A stretch of 64,000 nucleotides of DNA from Prosthecobacter sp. (GTDB lineage: Bacteria > Verrucomicrobiota > Verrucomicrobiia > Verrucomicrobiales > Verrucomicrobiaceae), in NCBI RefSeq assembly GCF_020439865.1, contig NZ_JAGRPF010000110.1, forward strand, positions 1 to 64,000, given 5' to 3'. Position 1 is the first letter of the stretch. Each line of letters opens with the position of its first letter. The translations under genes were made by a program, and so were the position numbers. The notes under the pieces are model-generated. The model did not search any database. It was not told the DNA's origin and saw nothing but the letters and a program-made list of their open reading frames with translations. Below, one piece after another: positions 52,841 through 62,572 of this stretch.

Positions 52841-55800
52841 CGCGTCGGTTCTCCTTCCACGTCGAGCACGAGACGAAAGCCGACGCCATTGGGGGCTTCC
52901 TGAGGCGGTCGCGTGTGACGATGGGATGACAGCATGGCATCCACACTGTTGCTGTTCCAAGACCCGCCGCGCTGCACCTTGTACCTTTGCTGCGGATTGA
53001 ACCAGTCTTCACACCACTCCCACACGTTTCCGCCCAGGTCATAGAGGCCAAAACGGTTCGGCGGATAGGAGCCGACAGGTGAGGTCGCGGCTGCTCCGTC
53101 CTTGTAGCCGGGAAGCTCGCCTTTGAAGTGATTGAACCCCGGTTGGCCAACCATTGGGCGGAGTTCCTCGCTCCAAAAATTTCCGGAGCCAGATGGTGGC
53201 GGCCATTCTTTCTCCCATGGGTAGATACTAGGCAGTTTCTGATACTTTTGCTCGGGGATGAGGTCCGCCTGCTCCCGATCACCGATGCCCGCCGCGCAGC
53301 TCCACTCGTGGTCAGTCGGCAACCGGTAAATGGCACCGGTTGGCAGTTTGCGTTCCTGCCGTTCACGCGCGGTGAGCCATCCGGCAAAAGCCCGGGCATC
53401 CGTCCAGCTCACCATCACGGCTGGATGAGTGGGGCCTTGGGTGAATTCAGGGCTGCTCCACGTCCGCATCGTTGCCTGCACAAATGCGTTGTAATCCTGC
53501 ACCCGTGTCTCCCAGATGGAGAACAACATGCGTTTTCCTCCCGTGGGCCCTCCCTTGATGGGAACCGGCACAAATTTCATCCCCAGAGTGTTCACGAACG
53601 GCTTGTCCTTGGCGGCCTTGGCCGGATCGCCGACCTCCGCCAGTCGAAGGGCCGCGTCCAGTTCCTGCGCCAGCTTCTGGCTCTCTGTGGAGAGCGTGTT
53701 AAGCGGCACGGGCGAGATTTTGCCGGCAATGTCGAGCAGCACGTTGCCGCCGGTGATGGTTTTGAAGGTGGCGTTGAGGCTGCGACCCTTGGTGTCCGTC
53801 CAAGTCGTGGGTTCGGTGGGCAGGGCCGGGGCGGCCGTGGACGATGGCAGGGTAGAAGCGGCAGCATCCGTCGCCTGTGGTTTGGTCGCCAGAGAGAGCA
53901 CTACACGGAAGCCGTGGCGAATGATCCTTGCGGCTGGAGCATGGCTGCCCCTGTTGGACGATAGAAGTGCCTGTGCGGTGCCGCCGTTCCAACTGTGACC
54001 CCGCACCACCCGATGCTGCCGACTTTCATCGGTCCAGTCCTCACACATCTCATAGACATTCCCCGCCAGATCGAAAAGACCGAGTTTGTTTGGCTTGAAA
54101 CTCATGACGGGAGCGGTTCCCGCCCAGCTGTCCGAATAACCTTCGATGAATGATGCCAACGTCTCCAGTGGAAACACCTGTTTCGCGGTGGCATCGGAAA
54201 AATTGCCCGAACCCTGAGGCGGAGGCCACTCGGTCCCCCAAGGATAGACCCCAGATCCCAACTGCATGAGTTGCAGTTCCACGGGAGTCTTCCCGGCAGG
54301 TTCGTTAGCCGCGATGCCGACGGCCGTGCTCCACTCGCGGTCTGTGGGCAGGCGATAGCTGAAGCCTTCCTTTTTTCCCAGCCAGTCACAGAATGCTTTC
54401 GCATCATCCCAGCTCACATTGCACACGGGATGATCGTCACCTGAACTGACCGGAATGCCGCGCAAGTCCGGGTTCTTCCAAGATGCATCCACGGCGGCAT
54501 TGCCCGCGGCATAAGCGGCATAGTCCGCCTTTCGTGTCTCATGAATGCAGAAGAGCACTTCAGTGTCGGGCACGGGCACAAACTGCATGCCGAGAGAGTT
54601 CACGAAGGGCTTGTCCTTGGTGGCACTGACAAGTTCAGCTTTGGCCGTGACGGCTGTTGTTGGCCTGGGCGGCGTTGATTTGCTACCCCTGCTGCCGGAG
54701 TCCATCACGACGCGGAAGCCATCAGCGGCGCTTCGGCTCTGGAGAGGGCGGGAAACACGCGAGGCGCTGCGCAAGTAGTTGCCGTTGTCCAACCCTCCGT
54801 CGCGGTAGCATCCGCCTCGCAGCACGTGGGTCTGCTTGGACGCGTCATACCAATCTGAGCACCACTCCCAGACGTTGCCGGCGAGATCATAAACGCCGAG
54901 TGCGTTGGGCGGGAAACTCATGACGGGCGCCAGTCCGCCAAAGCCGTCGTGATACCCGGGAATGGCCTTCGTATTGAGCAACTCAGCAGCGCTGGCGTCG
55001 CTGAAGTTGCCGCTTTTGGGCGGCGGAGGCCAGCTCGTTCCCCATGGATACTCTCCGTGCAATCGGGCCACGAGAGCGGAGGGAGGCGTGCCTGGGTCCT
55101 CTTTGTCACCAATGCCGACGGCCCAACTCCATTCACGGTCGGTAGGCAGGCGGTACTCGCGCCCGTCCTTTTTCGATAGCCAGGCACAAAATGCCTGAGC
55201 TTGATCCCAGGTCAGGTTGCACACCGGATGCAGATCAGTGGAACCAACGTCAATTCCGTCATGTTGAACACCTGTCATCGTGCTCTTGACGGAGGGGTTT
55301 GCACCCAGATAGGCCGTGTAATCCTTCCGGCGCGTCTCATGAATGCACATGAGAATCGTGGTGCCTGGAACGGGTACAAACTTCATGCCTAGCGAGTTCA
55401 CGAAAGGCTGATCCTTTGTCGCCTGGTCGGGATCGGCAGTAGATGGCCCAGCTGTTACCTCCGTCGTGACCGGCGCGGCATCAGGCGTTCTCAACAGTTT
55501 CCCATTCCCGGTGACCTCACGCACGGAGATTTCGTGAAACACCGTCTTGCTCCACCAGATGCCGATGCCGAGGGCGCGGGAGTTTGGCATGACGTGGGCG
55601 GGATCCGCACTCAGGTCGCTGTAATCGGTCTTCCACTCGACCAGCATCTCCCCGTCCACATAGCCGGTCACACGGTCGCGACGCACCTCGACGAGGGACT
55701 CGTAGCGCCGGTTCAGCTCGCGCCGGGTCGGGAGCTTCACACCGGCGCCGCTTTGCATCATCGGCTTGCCCTTGATCATGTTGAAGCCCGCCCATTTCTC

Positions 55801-57231
55801 CGGCTGACCACTGGCGGTGCCCCAGGTGAACTGGCGGCCGGCGGCGCTGAGAATCTGGGAGATCTCGGCATTGCCGTCCAAGGTTGTATAAGAGACTCGG
55901 AAATCATACTCCTCTGGCGGTTCATAGGGGAGTTGGAGCACCTGGGCGCCTTTGCCATCCGGGAACCGCTCGCCTTGCAGTCCGTCGGCGATTCGCGACC
56001 ACTTTCCGGACACGGTGCCGGCTTTTGGATCGACAAGTGCGAGGAGATCCCTCCACTCTCCCGCATCGGCTGGCAGTCCCACCGGTGAAACGGTTTGCCC
56101 ACGATTCAGGTTCAGGAAGTAGAAGACGGCAGCACCCGTCACAGCAAGAAGGACCACCGCGACAAGGCCGCTGCTGGAGGATTTTGTCCGTGGTGCAGGC
56201 CGGGGCAGACTGACCGGTGGACGATATGGCTGGCCGGGTGAGCGTTGAGAACGCACTTGAGTGGGCAGCGCGGCGGGAGCTTTCTCGTCCGTGGCTTCCA
56301 CCTTCACCACCGGCTGGGTGAGGATCGCGTCCAGATCTCGCCGCATGTCCAGCACTTTGGGATAGCGCACCTCGCGATCTTCCCGCAGCGCTCTGCCGAT
56401 GATCCCATCATAGCGGGGATCAAGACCAGGAATTTGCAGGGAGGGCAGCTCAAACAGGCCCTGCGGCAGCTTGCCGGTGAGCATCTGGTAGAGCATGACG
56501 CCCACGGCATAGATGTCCGCACGATGATCGACTCCCGCACCGAGCATGAGCGCTTCCGGGGCCATGTAGTGCAGCGTCCCCATCGCCATCCCGCTTTGAG
56601 TGAGGCCGAGCGTCTCCCCGGTGTTGGTGCTGAATTTCGCCAGACCAAAGTCAGCCACCTTCACCACCCCGTCATCTCTGAGCATGATGTTCGCCGGCTT
56701 GATGTCGCGGTGGATGATGCCGCGCTCATGCGCGTAGGCGAGCGCATCGCACACGTGCGCGGTGATCGCCATCGCGTGCTCGGAGTGCAAGCGGCCCTGC
56801 CGGGCGATCATGGCGCCCACGTCCGTGCCCTCGACAAACTCCATCACGATGTAGAGCAGGCCGCCGGCTGCTTCGCCAAAATCATAGACCGCGACGATTC
56901 CGGGATGCGAGAGCTTCGCCATGGCGCGGGCTTCGTTCTTGAACCGCTCGATAAAGCTGGCATCCACCCCGGCGAGATGACTGGAGAGGATTTTGATGGC
57001 GACAGGTCTGTCCAGCGAGATCTGCCGCCCCTTGTAAACTGCGCCCATGCCGCCGCGCCCGAGCATGCGCTCGATCTCATACTGTGGCAGAAGATCGGCC
57101 AGATGTTTCGGTGTTGGTGGCTCCCATGGGGATGATGGAGTCGCGCCCGGAGCGCCTTCCAACGCGCCGCGAATCAGATCGCTGGCAGGGTTTCCAAAGA
57201 GCGGGTCGTCGGCAGGAGCGGATTCTGGCAT
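52837..57231 (-). CDS. Membrane Ser/Thr protein kinase with three FGE-like domains and an SHD1 domain
   Basis: A 1464-residue signalling protein. The N-terminal Hanks-type kinase (about 51-310) is complete: [15 protein letters not shown] (Lys80), HRDIKPAN (Asp176), DFGLAK (Asp194), MAPEA. A Pro-rich linker leads to one membrane helix (about 355-374). The extracytoplasmic part has a lectin/DUF1080-like beta-sandwich (about 400-575), three sulfatase-modifying-factor (FGE-like) domains (about 609-840, 870-1110, 1205-1460) and an SHD1 domain (about 1143-1193) between the second and third. The FGE-like domains keep the fold motifs ([18 protein letters not shown]) but lack the paired Cys used to make formylglycine: RGGCYRDGG in the first, RGHSWNGG and RGGSWNSN in the others. 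They are more likely ligand-binding. It follows an ECF sigma gene, and its stop overlaps the redoxin fragment. Confidence 0.93.
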   Translation of the reverse strand: MPESAPADDPLFGNPASDLIRGALEGAPGATPSSPWEPPTPKHLADLLPQYEIERMLGRGGMGAVYKGRQISLDRPVAIKILSSHLAGVDASFIERFKNEARAMAKLSHPGIVAVYDFGEAAGGLLYIVMEFVEGTDVGAMIARQGRLHSEHAMAITAHVCDALAYAHERGIIHRDIKPANIMLRDDGVVKVADFGLAKFSTNTGETLGLTQSGMAMGTLHYMAPEALMLGAGVDHRADIYAVGVMLYQMLTGKLPQGLFELPSLQIPGLDPRYDGIIGRALREDREVRYPKVLDMRRDLDAILTQPVVKVEATDEKAPAALPTQVRSQRSPGQPYRPPVSLPRPAPRTKSSSSGLVAVVLLAVTGAAVFYFLNLNRGQTVSPVGLPADAGEWRDLLALVDPKAGTVSGKWSRIADGLQGERFPDGKGAQVLQLPYEPPEEYDFRVSYTTLDGNAEISQILSAAGRQFTWGTASGQPEKWAGFNMIKGKPMMQSGAGVKLPTRRELNRRYESLVEVRRDRVTGYVDGEMLVEWKTDYSDLSADPAHVMPNSRALGIGIWWSKTVFHEISVREVTGNGKLLRTPDAAPVTTEVTAGPSTADPDQATKDQPFVNSLGMKFVPVPGTTILMCIHETRRKDYTAYLGANPSVKSTMTGVQHDGIDVGSTDLHPVCNLTWDQAQAFCAWLSKKDGREYRLPTDREWSWAVGIGDKEDPGTPPSALVARLHGEYPWGTSWPPPPKSGNFSDASAAELLNTKAIPGYHDGFGGLAPVMSFPPNALGVYDLAGNVWEWCSDWYDASKQTHVLRGGCYRDGGLDNGNYLRSASRVSRPLQSRSAADGFRVVMDSGSRGSKSTPPRPTTAVTAKAELVSATKDKPFVNSLGMQFVPVPDTEVLFCIHETRKADYAAYAAGNAAVDASWKNPDLRGIPVSSGDDHPVCNVSWDDAKAFCDWLGKKEGFSYRLPTDREWSTAVGIAANEPAGKTPVELQLMQLGSGVYPWGTEWPPPQGSGNFSDATAKQVFPLETLASFIEGYSDSWAGTAPVMSFKPNKLGLFDLAGNVYEMCEDWTDESRQHRVVRGHSWNGGTAQALLSSNRGSHAPAARIIRHGFRVVLSLATKPQATDAAASTLPSSTAAPALPTEPTTWTDTKGRSLNATFKTITGGNVLLDIAGKISPVPLNTLSTESQKLAQELDAALRLAEVGDPAKAAKDKPFVNTLGMKFVPVPIKGGPTGGKRMLFSIWETRVQDYNAFVQATMRTWSSPEFTQGPTHPAVMVSWTDARAFAGWLTARERQERKLPTGAIYRLPTDHEWSCAAGIGDREQADLIPEQKYQKLPSIYPWEKEWPPPSGSGNFWSEELRPMVGQPGFNHFKGELPGYKDGAAATSPVGSYPPNRFGLYDLGGNVWEWCEDWFNPQQRYKVQRGGSWNSNSVDAMLSSHRHTRPPQEAPNGVGFRLVLDVEGEPTR

Positions 57232-57298
57232 GCTTCAAAAAGGTTTCAGAGAGCAGATTCGGAATGGAGGCACGCGGGTTGCATGCCAGATCGAAGAA

Positions 57299-58036
57299 TC
57301 AACAGCGTGCGTTCATCAGTTCGCGCAGCTCGGCGGTGACCGCCTCGGGTGAGGGATCATCCAGCGTGGCGGCAACTTGTTCCCGGATGAGCTGCTGGCA
57401 TCTGGCGCGGATGCGCGAGATATCGCTTTTCAGCGTGCCTTCAGGACGGTCGAGTTTTGCGGACAGCTCCGCGATACGGAGATCTCCCTTTCCTGTGATG
57501 AATGGAGCGAGTGCGGCAAAGAGGTCGGCGAGACCGCGCTGTTCGTAATCGGTGCGGAGCTGGTTGATGGCGTTGGTGGCAATGGTCTCCATCCACTTAC
57601 GCTGGAAGGCGACGATGGGCGTGGTGTCGTCCACCGGTTCGGTGAGGAGGGCCTGAGTCTCGCTCAGATCTGCCATGCGGGCCACCTGGCCGGCTCCGCG
57701 TTTTTGGGCCATGTAATGCCGGTGGTGGTCGATGAGGAATCCTTGCAGTTTGGTGATCAAGAAGGCCCGCAGCTTTATTTTGAGGCCGGACGCATCCTCG
57801 AAGGCATTCTTGGCGATCAGGTGCTCAAAGAAGGCCTGCTTCAAATCTTCCGCCTCCAGCGGCGGGAAGCCTTTGCGAAGGATGAAGGTCAGGATTGGCC
57901 GTTCGTATAGCTGGCAAAGTTCGTTCAGGGCTTGATCCGAACCGGGACGACCCTCCGCCACAGCCAGTTGAACCATACTCCACATCGTGGGTGGGAAGTT
58001 GCCAGTTACCGCAGGCTGAACTGAGGATGAATGCAT
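57299..58036 (-). CDS. ECF-type RNA polymerase sigma factor (kinase-associated)
   Basis: A 245-residue sigma-70 family protein of the ECF group. The region 2 helices (about 20-110, with LYERPILTFILRKG and AEDLKQAFFEHLI) and region 4 (about 165-235, with LDRPEGTLKSDISRIRARC) are visible. It lies upstream of the membrane kinase with a 67-base gap, a pairing known in Planctomycetota and Verrucomicrobiota where the kinase is thought to control the sigma factor, replacing an anti-sigma factor. The start at ATG 58036 was chosen over the in-frame TTG at 58039. Confidence 0.85.
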   Translation of the reverse strand: MHSSSVQPAVTGNFPPTMWSMVQLAVAEGRPGSDQALNELCQLYERPILTFILRKGFPPLEAEDLKQAFFEHLIAKNAFEDASGLKIKLRAFLITKLQGFLIDHHRHYMAQKRGAGQVARMADLSETQALLTEPVDDTTPIVAFQRKWMETIATNAINQLRTDYEQRGLADLFAALAPFITGKGDLRIAELSAKLDRPEGTLKSDISRIRARCQQLIREQVAATLDDPSPEAVTAELRELMNARC

Positions 58037-58177
58037 CAAGTGCTTCTATAGCAACATATCTTAACCCGGGAACAGAAAAACATGCCGGGACTGGAAGGAT
58101 GGCATTCATCATTCGATGCGGTGGCGCGCAGTTCCAATGGGGGCGCAAGCGGTGCGCAACCAGTGTTTGACCAGATC

Positions 58178-58756
58178 TCAATCATCCCCGTCCTCCCGCG
58201 AGATGCCGGCATATAGCTGCGGGAAGCGGCGTTCGAGGGATTTTGGTGTGATGTAGCCAATGAGCTGGGCTTCGTTCCAGTCGGCGAGACCCCAGAACTC
58301 GTGCGGAAAGGCCATTATGACGGCGGCACAGGTGGGAACCTTGGGAACGTTGGCCCGGGCGAGGATGTGCTCAGCGAAGTCATGCAGGCCGGGATTGTGA
58401 CCGAAGAGCATGACGTGATGCCAGCTTTCTTCGAAGCCGCGCATGACGTCGAGGATGTGGTCGGACGGGGCAAGGTAGAGGCGAGACTCGAGCAGAAGTT
58501 TGTCCACGGGCAGGGCAAAGGTCTCACGCATGATCTGCGCGGTGCTCAGGGCGCGAAGTGCGGTACTGGTGACCAGACGATCCGGCAGCGGAAGCAGCGG
58601 AGGGCTGTCGTTGCCGCCGAAGTAGGTGCGATGCAGAAAAGTCGCGACGGCCGGAGCCGCACGTTTTCCCCGTTCATTGAGCGGTCGATCATGATCCGCG
58701 AGTCCAGGCTGACCCCAGCTGGATTTCGCGTGTCGCACGATCGTGAGATACTTCAT
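58178..58756 (-). CDS. Histidine phosphatase family protein (SixA-like)
   Basis: A 192-residue phosphatase of the histidine-phosphatase superfamily. The RHAKSSW motif near the start gives the phospho-accepting His9; the second His lies in LFGHNPG. The RHAKSSW form is typical of SixA-type phosphohistidine phosphatases, which remove phosphate from histidine phosphotransfer proteins. The hybrid histidine kinase two genes upstream in the same run is a plausible, unproven partner. It starts 10 bases after the beta-propeller gene. Confidence 0.85.
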   Translation of the reverse strand: MKYLTIVRHAKSSWGQPGLADHDRPLNERGKRAAPAVATFLHRTYFGGNDSPPLLPLPDRLVTSTALRALSTAQIMRETFALPVDKLLLESRLYLAPSDHILDVMRGFEESWHHVMLFGHNPGLHDFAEHILARANVPKVPTCAAVIMAFPHEFWGLADWNEAQLIGYITPKSLERRFPQLYAGISREDGDD

Positions 58757-58766
58757 GGTGGCTGAA

Positions 58767-59873
58767 TCAGGCGGCGAGTTTTTCGAGTTTCACGGGATAG
58801 GTTTGAAACGCATTCCACTGGCAGACAATGAGGTCGCCGTTGTCCAGCACGCAGACATCATGCCCATGATCAAAAATGCGTTCGGCCTGCATCAGCGGTT
58901 TGAGTTTGCCGTCCTCATACACAGGCTCCGTGCCGCCCGGCGCGCTGACGACTTTGCCAGCGGCGTCGAGCACGACGGTGAAGCCGCTGGGGTTCTGCGG
59001 GAGCTTGTTGATGTCGGGTGTCTTCGACCAGCAGACACCGGCGTAGAGTTCCTGACCGGCGATGACGGGACGGCAGACCATGGCACCTGGCACTGGGATC
59101 GTTTCAATGAACTTGCCGTCGAGCGTGAAGCGCTGGAAGCAGTTGTCGGCGCGTGAGGTGACGATGACGGTGGCTTTGTCGGCGCCGTTGCGTGTGTCGA
59201 TGGCGACACCGTGGGCGTTGTTGAGGCGTTGGGCGGCGGGCATGCCTTCTTTGCCGCCGAAGCGCTGGATAAATTTGCCGCGTGCGTCGTAGCGCAGCAC
59301 GAACTGCGAACCGTAGCCGTCGGCGACGTAGATGTCGCCATTCGGCGCAATGGCGGTCTCGGTGGGATTGAAGACCATGTCGGGCTCGTAAGCGCCGACG
59401 CTCATGGGATGGCTGATGGAGAAGATCTCTTTGCCGGCGAGATCGATCTTCGTGATGCGTCCGGTTTGACGATAGCCGCCGCTGCCGCTCTTCCACAAGC
59501 CGCTGTCGGTGACGAAAAGGAACTCCTCACCATTTTCATTCGAGAGCGTCAAGCCGTGTCCGCCGGGCCACACGCTGCCCCAGGAGTCGAGGATGGTGCC
59601 GTCGGGCTTGAAGACGAGCATCTGGTTGTCCCAGTGGTCGCCGATCATGAAGAGGCGGCCGTCTTTGACCTGCACCATCTCATGGCAGTTGAGGATGGGA
59701 TGATGACGGCCCTGTCCTGCGGGGACCCAGTCCTTGTTCACCTTGTAGCGAAAGGCACCATGTCCGATGACGACATCCTTTTTGGGGTCCGGCGCGCCGC
59801 GGAGCGTCTCGGTGAACGTGGCGGCCGCAGCAGTGCTGAGTCCGGCGAAGAGGAAATGGCGGCGAGTTTTCAT
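58767..59873 (-). CDS. Tat-exported NHL/6-bladed beta-propeller protein
   Basis: A 368-residue protein with a Tat signal at its start (MKTRRHFLFAGLSTAAAATF). The mature part contains several blades of the NHL or 6-bladed type, with the repeats NGDIYVADGYGSQFVLRYD, LNNAHGVAIDTRNG and HGHDVCVLDNGDLIVCQW. It should be an exported, soluble propeller that may bind carbohydrates or act as a lyase-like enzyme; catalytic residues cannot be assigned. The ATG at 59873 was chosen because it gives the Tat signal; an in-frame start at 59918 overlaps the kinase gene. Confidence 0.82.
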   Translation of the reverse strand: MKTRRHFLFAGLSTAAAATFTETLRGAPDPKKDVVIGHGAFRYKVNKDWVPAGQGRHHPILNCHEMVQVKDGRLFMIGDHWDNQMLVFKPDGTILDSWGSVWPGGHGLTLSNENGEEFLFVTDSGLWKSGSGGYRQTGRITKIDLAGKEIFSISHPMSVGAYEPDMVFNPTETAIAPNGDIYVADGYGSQFVLRYDARGKFIQRFGGKEGMPAAQRLNNAHGVAIDTRNGADKATVIVTSRADNCFQRFTLDGKFIETIPVPGAMVCRPVIAGQELYAGVCWSKTPDINKLPQNPSGFTVVLDAAGKVVSAPGGTEPVYEDGKLKPLMQAERIFDHGHDVCVLDNGDLIVCQWNAFQTYPVKLEKLAA

Positions 59874-59914
59874 GCAGAGAGAAACCTTCGATTCAAGCAC
59901 GCCGGGGCGCGTGC

Positions 59915-61576
59915 TCAATGGCGTTTCATCATCGTGGCGACACGATGGACGACCTGGGTGAGCTCGCCGGCCTCATAGGGCTTGGGCAGGACGCCGACGA
60001 AGCCGCGCTCAAGGAAGACCATCTGCACCTCCTCCGTGACACTGCCACTAGTGCAGACGATGCGTGCATCCGGGTCAAACTGGAGAATCTCAGAGGCCGT
60101 TTCGGTGCCGTTCATGCCGCCACGGAGTGTCAGATCCATGAGTACGACATCAGGCGGTGTGCCGGTGCGGAAGAGGCTTTGATAGATGCGCACGGCGTCC
60201 TGTCCGTTGTCGCATTGAACGACTTCATAGCCGCTGCGTGTAAGGATCATGTGCGCCACTTTGCGCAGATCGTCCTCGTCATCGACGATGAGCACCTTGC
60301 CGCTGCCAGATTGGAGCGGAACGGGTGCCGTGTCCGCAGGCTTCAATAGTCGCGTGCCGCCGGAACCTTCCGCAGCTGGCAGATAGACACTGAACTCGGT
60401 GCCAATGTTCGGTGTGGAACTGACACGAATGTCGCCGCCCATCTCGTCGATGAAGCGTTTGCAGGTGGTGAGGCCGATGCCGTTGCCATCCGCCTTCGTG
60501 GTGAAGGACTCACGGAACAGGCGTTCGAGATTCTCTTTGGCGATGCCGCAGCCGCGATCGCGCACGACGATGCGCACATGCGGGCCGGGTTTGAGAACGC
60601 CTTCGCCCTGGGCGCTCACCAGATGGTTTTGAGCCTGTACATCCATGTATCCACCGTGTGGCATGGCCTGGATACCGTTCATGACGAGGTTTTGCAGCAC
60701 CTGGCTGAGTTTGACCGGGTTGGCGATCGCATGACGCAGGTTGTCATCGCTGCTGACGCAAACCTGCACGTTGGACCCCGCACCGGCGAACTCGACCGTG
60801 TCACGTATCAAGGCAGCGATGTCAGTAGGTTCCTGCTTGCGTGGCGAGGCCTTCGACGCCGTGACGACCTGCGAGGTGAACTGCTTGGCTCTCTTCAATC
60901 CGGCGAATACGAGCTGCAGCTCCTGCGCCAGCGCCGGATGCTCCTGCACCTGCTGGATCAATGCCGACAAGCGCATCGTGACGGGACCAAGGAGGTTGTT
61001 CACGTCATGCGCGATGCCTTGAGCGAGCGCGGCGAGGTTTTCTTTTCGGAGCTGAACGGACTGGGCGTCCAGATCATCTGCTGCAGGCTTGGGCTCTGAC
61101 TTGGTGCTGCTGGCGGCGACCTGGGAAGGGCTGATGAGAATGGTGAAGTTCAGCAGCTTGCGCAGGCTGTTGAAAACCGCCCGCACGCGCCATTTGCTGA
61201 GCACTGGCGTCTGTGTGCGCAGGCTTTGCAGATGGCATTCGCATTCATGGCAGCCGCCGTTTTCGACGGCCAGTCGCAGGCTTTCTCTCAGCGTAGTGGC
61301 GTCGCTGTCACCTGCCACGAGATCATTCAGGCCTAGGCCGCGCAGGCCGGCCTCAGGGTCGGCACCGGCCATCATGGCGGCGGCGGCGTTGCTGAACAGC
61401 ACCTTGTGGCCGCTCCTAGGATCGCTGGCTGTGCTTTCCACGATCACCACGCCATCGTTGACCTGGTCCAGCGCCACCCTGAGGTAATAGTTGGCCACTT
61501 TGAGGTGCTCCAGCCCCTGCTCCAGCTCAGCGATTGCTGCTGGAGTTGCGGAAGAAGTGGAGGGAGAGGAAGTCAT
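59915..61576 (-). CDS. Hybrid sensor histidine kinase/response regulator
   Basis: A 553-residue cytoplasmic signalling protein; no membrane helix is evident. The N-terminal about 150 residues look like a PAS-type sensor with a coiled lead (EQGLEHLKVANYYL). The kinase core has an H-box with the phospho-His190 in GIAHDVNN, an N-box (VLQNLVMNGIQAM), G1 (DRGCGI) and G2 (GNGIGL). The C-terminal receiver domain (about 425-550) has the phospho-Asp481 in DVVLMDL, the acidic pair DDE and the Lys of LPKPY. The propeller gene follows 41 bases downstream, then the phosphatase gene. The receiver output is unclear; the SixA-like phosphatase may drain its phosphorelay. Confidence 0.92.
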   Translation of the reverse strand: MTSSPSTSSATPAAIAELEQGLEHLKVANYYLRVALDQVNDGVVIVESTASDPRSGHKVLFSNAAAAMMAGADPEAGLRGLGLNDLVAGDSDATTLRESLRLAVENGGCHECECHLQSLRTQTPVLSKWRVRAVFNSLRKLLNFTILISPSQVAASSTKSEPKPAADDLDAQSVQLRKENLAALAQGIAHDVNNLLGPVTMRLSALIQQVQEHPALAQELQLVFAGLKRAKQFTSQVVTASKASPRKQEPTDIAALIRDTVEFAGAGSNVQVCVSSDDNLRHAIANPVKLSQVLQNLVMNGIQAMPHGGYMDVQAQNHLVSAQGEGVLKPGPHVRIVVRDRGCGIAKENLERLFRESFTTKADGNGIGLTTCKRFIDEMGGDIRVSSTPNIGTEFSVYLPAAEGSGGTRLLKPADTAPVPLQSGSGKVLIVDDEDDLRKVAHMILTRSGYEVVQCDNGQDAVRIYQSLFRTGTPPDVVLMDLTLRGGMNGTETASEILQFDPDARIVCTSGSVTEEVQMVFLERGFVGVLPKPYEAGELTQVVHRVATMMKRH

Positions 61577-61764
61577 GAATTATCCGCGTGCTTCCAACCC
61601 ATTTAGCAATCTCAGATAATTAAGACAACTTTAATTTTTGATATTTTGAGTTTTTCTGACTCCCACATTTGAGACCGAGCGTTTGGAGTGGCTCGATTGG
61701 TTCTTTGGAACTCGGTGAAAAACACCTTGCCGAAAGGCGCTTCTCCTTTACCATCGCCGCCCCT
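61577..61764. other. Divergent promoter and rpmI leader region
   Basis: 188 bases between the hybrid kinase (minus) and rpmI (plus). It is AT-rich at 61590-61670, suitable for promoters in both directions, but I could not fix -35/-10 boxes. A GCC-GAAA-GGC hairpin with a GNRA-type tetraloop lies at 61729-61738, inside the likely rpmI leader. In many bacteria the rpmI-rplT leader is regulated by L20; this is only a possibility here. Confidence 0.5.
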
Positions 61765-61980
61765 ATGTCCAAAAATGCCGGTATCGCCAAGACGAGGAAA
61801 GCTTACGCCAAGCGGTTCAAAATAACTGCCACGGGTAAGGTGCTGCGCCGTAAACAAGGCAAGCGCCACATCCTGCAGAACAAGAATCGCAAGCGGAAGC
61901 GTAACCTCGGTAAAGTCGCCCTCGTGGCGGAAGTGGATGTCAAAGCAATCAAGGCGAACATGCCGTTCTCCCATCGCTAA
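61765..61980 (+). CDS. rpmI: 50S ribosomal protein L35
   Basis: A 71-residue ribosomal protein with the typical KTRKAYAKRFKITATGKVLRRK start and the lysine/arginine-rich HILQNKNRKRKRNLGK centre. The start at 61765 gives MSKNAGIAKTRK. It leads the rpmI-rplT-pheS-pheT run. Between it and rplT (121 bases) is a GATCCC/GGGATC hairpin at 62023-62040. infC, the usual upstream neighbour, is not present. Confidence 0.95.
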   Translation: MSKNAGIAKTRKAYAKRFKITATGKVLRRKQGKRHILQNKNRKRKRNLGKVALVAEVDVKAIKANMPFSHR

Positions 61981-62101
61981 GACGACCACGGTCTCTCATA
62001 AGTGACCACGATGATTTTGCCTGATCCCCTCCGCGGGATCTTCGAACAGGTGAGGCAGACCATCGCTACCCAAACAACAGCCTGATCATAGACAAAGAAA
62101 A

Positions 62102-62485
62102 ATGCCAAGAGCCACCAACTCCCCCGCCAGCCGCAAGCGCCGTAAGCGCGTGCTGGCAAAAGCCAAAGGTTACCGCGGCTTCCGTTCCACGCACTTCCGT
62201 TATGCGAAGGACGCTGTCCGCAAGGCCGAAACCTACGCAACCCGCGACCGCAAGGCCAAGAAGCGCAGCTTCCGCAACCTTTGGGTGCAGCGCATCAACG
62301 CCGCCACACGCCCCCTCGGTTTGAGCTATTCCCGATTCATGGAAGGCCTCAAGTTTGCCGGCATCGAACTCGACCGCAAAGTCCTCGCCGACCTCGCCGT
62401 CAAAGACATCGCCGCCATTGAGGCTCTCGTTCAGCAGGCCAAGGCCGCGCTGGAGAAGAAGGCCGCTGCAGCTCCCGCTGCCTGA
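62102..62485 (+). CDS. rplT: 50S ribosomal protein L20
   Basis: A 127-residue ribosomal protein needed early in 50S assembly. It shows the standard N-terminal basic extension ([18 protein letters not shown]), the [20 protein letters not shown] core and the C-terminal globular domain ([20 protein letters not shown]). It ends in an Ala-rich tail. No Shine-Dalgarno is seen. A strong terminator follows before pheS. Confidence 0.97.
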   Translation: MPRATNSPASRKRRKRVLAKAKGYRGFRSTHFRYAKDAVRKAETYATRDRKAKKRSFRNLWVQRINAATRPLGLSYSRFMEGLKFAGIELDRKVLADLAVKDIAAIEALVQQAKAALEKKAAAAPAA

Positions 62486-62513
62486 TCGCAGGTTCTAATT
62501 TAACCTTTCACCG

Positions 62514-62549
62514 CAGCCGGGACGCATTGCGTCCCGGCTGTTTTCTTTT
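62514..62549 (+). terminator. Intrinsic terminator after rplT
   Basis: A near-perfect inverted repeat with a 13-bp stem, CAGCCGGGACGCA (62514-62526) and TGCGTCCCGGCTG (62528-62540), followed by TTTTCTTTT. It separates the ribosomal genes from pheS and may act as an attenuator, since pheS starts only 24 bases later. Confidence 0.85.
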
Positions 62550-62572
62550 CCGACCCATTCTCCTGTCTCGCC

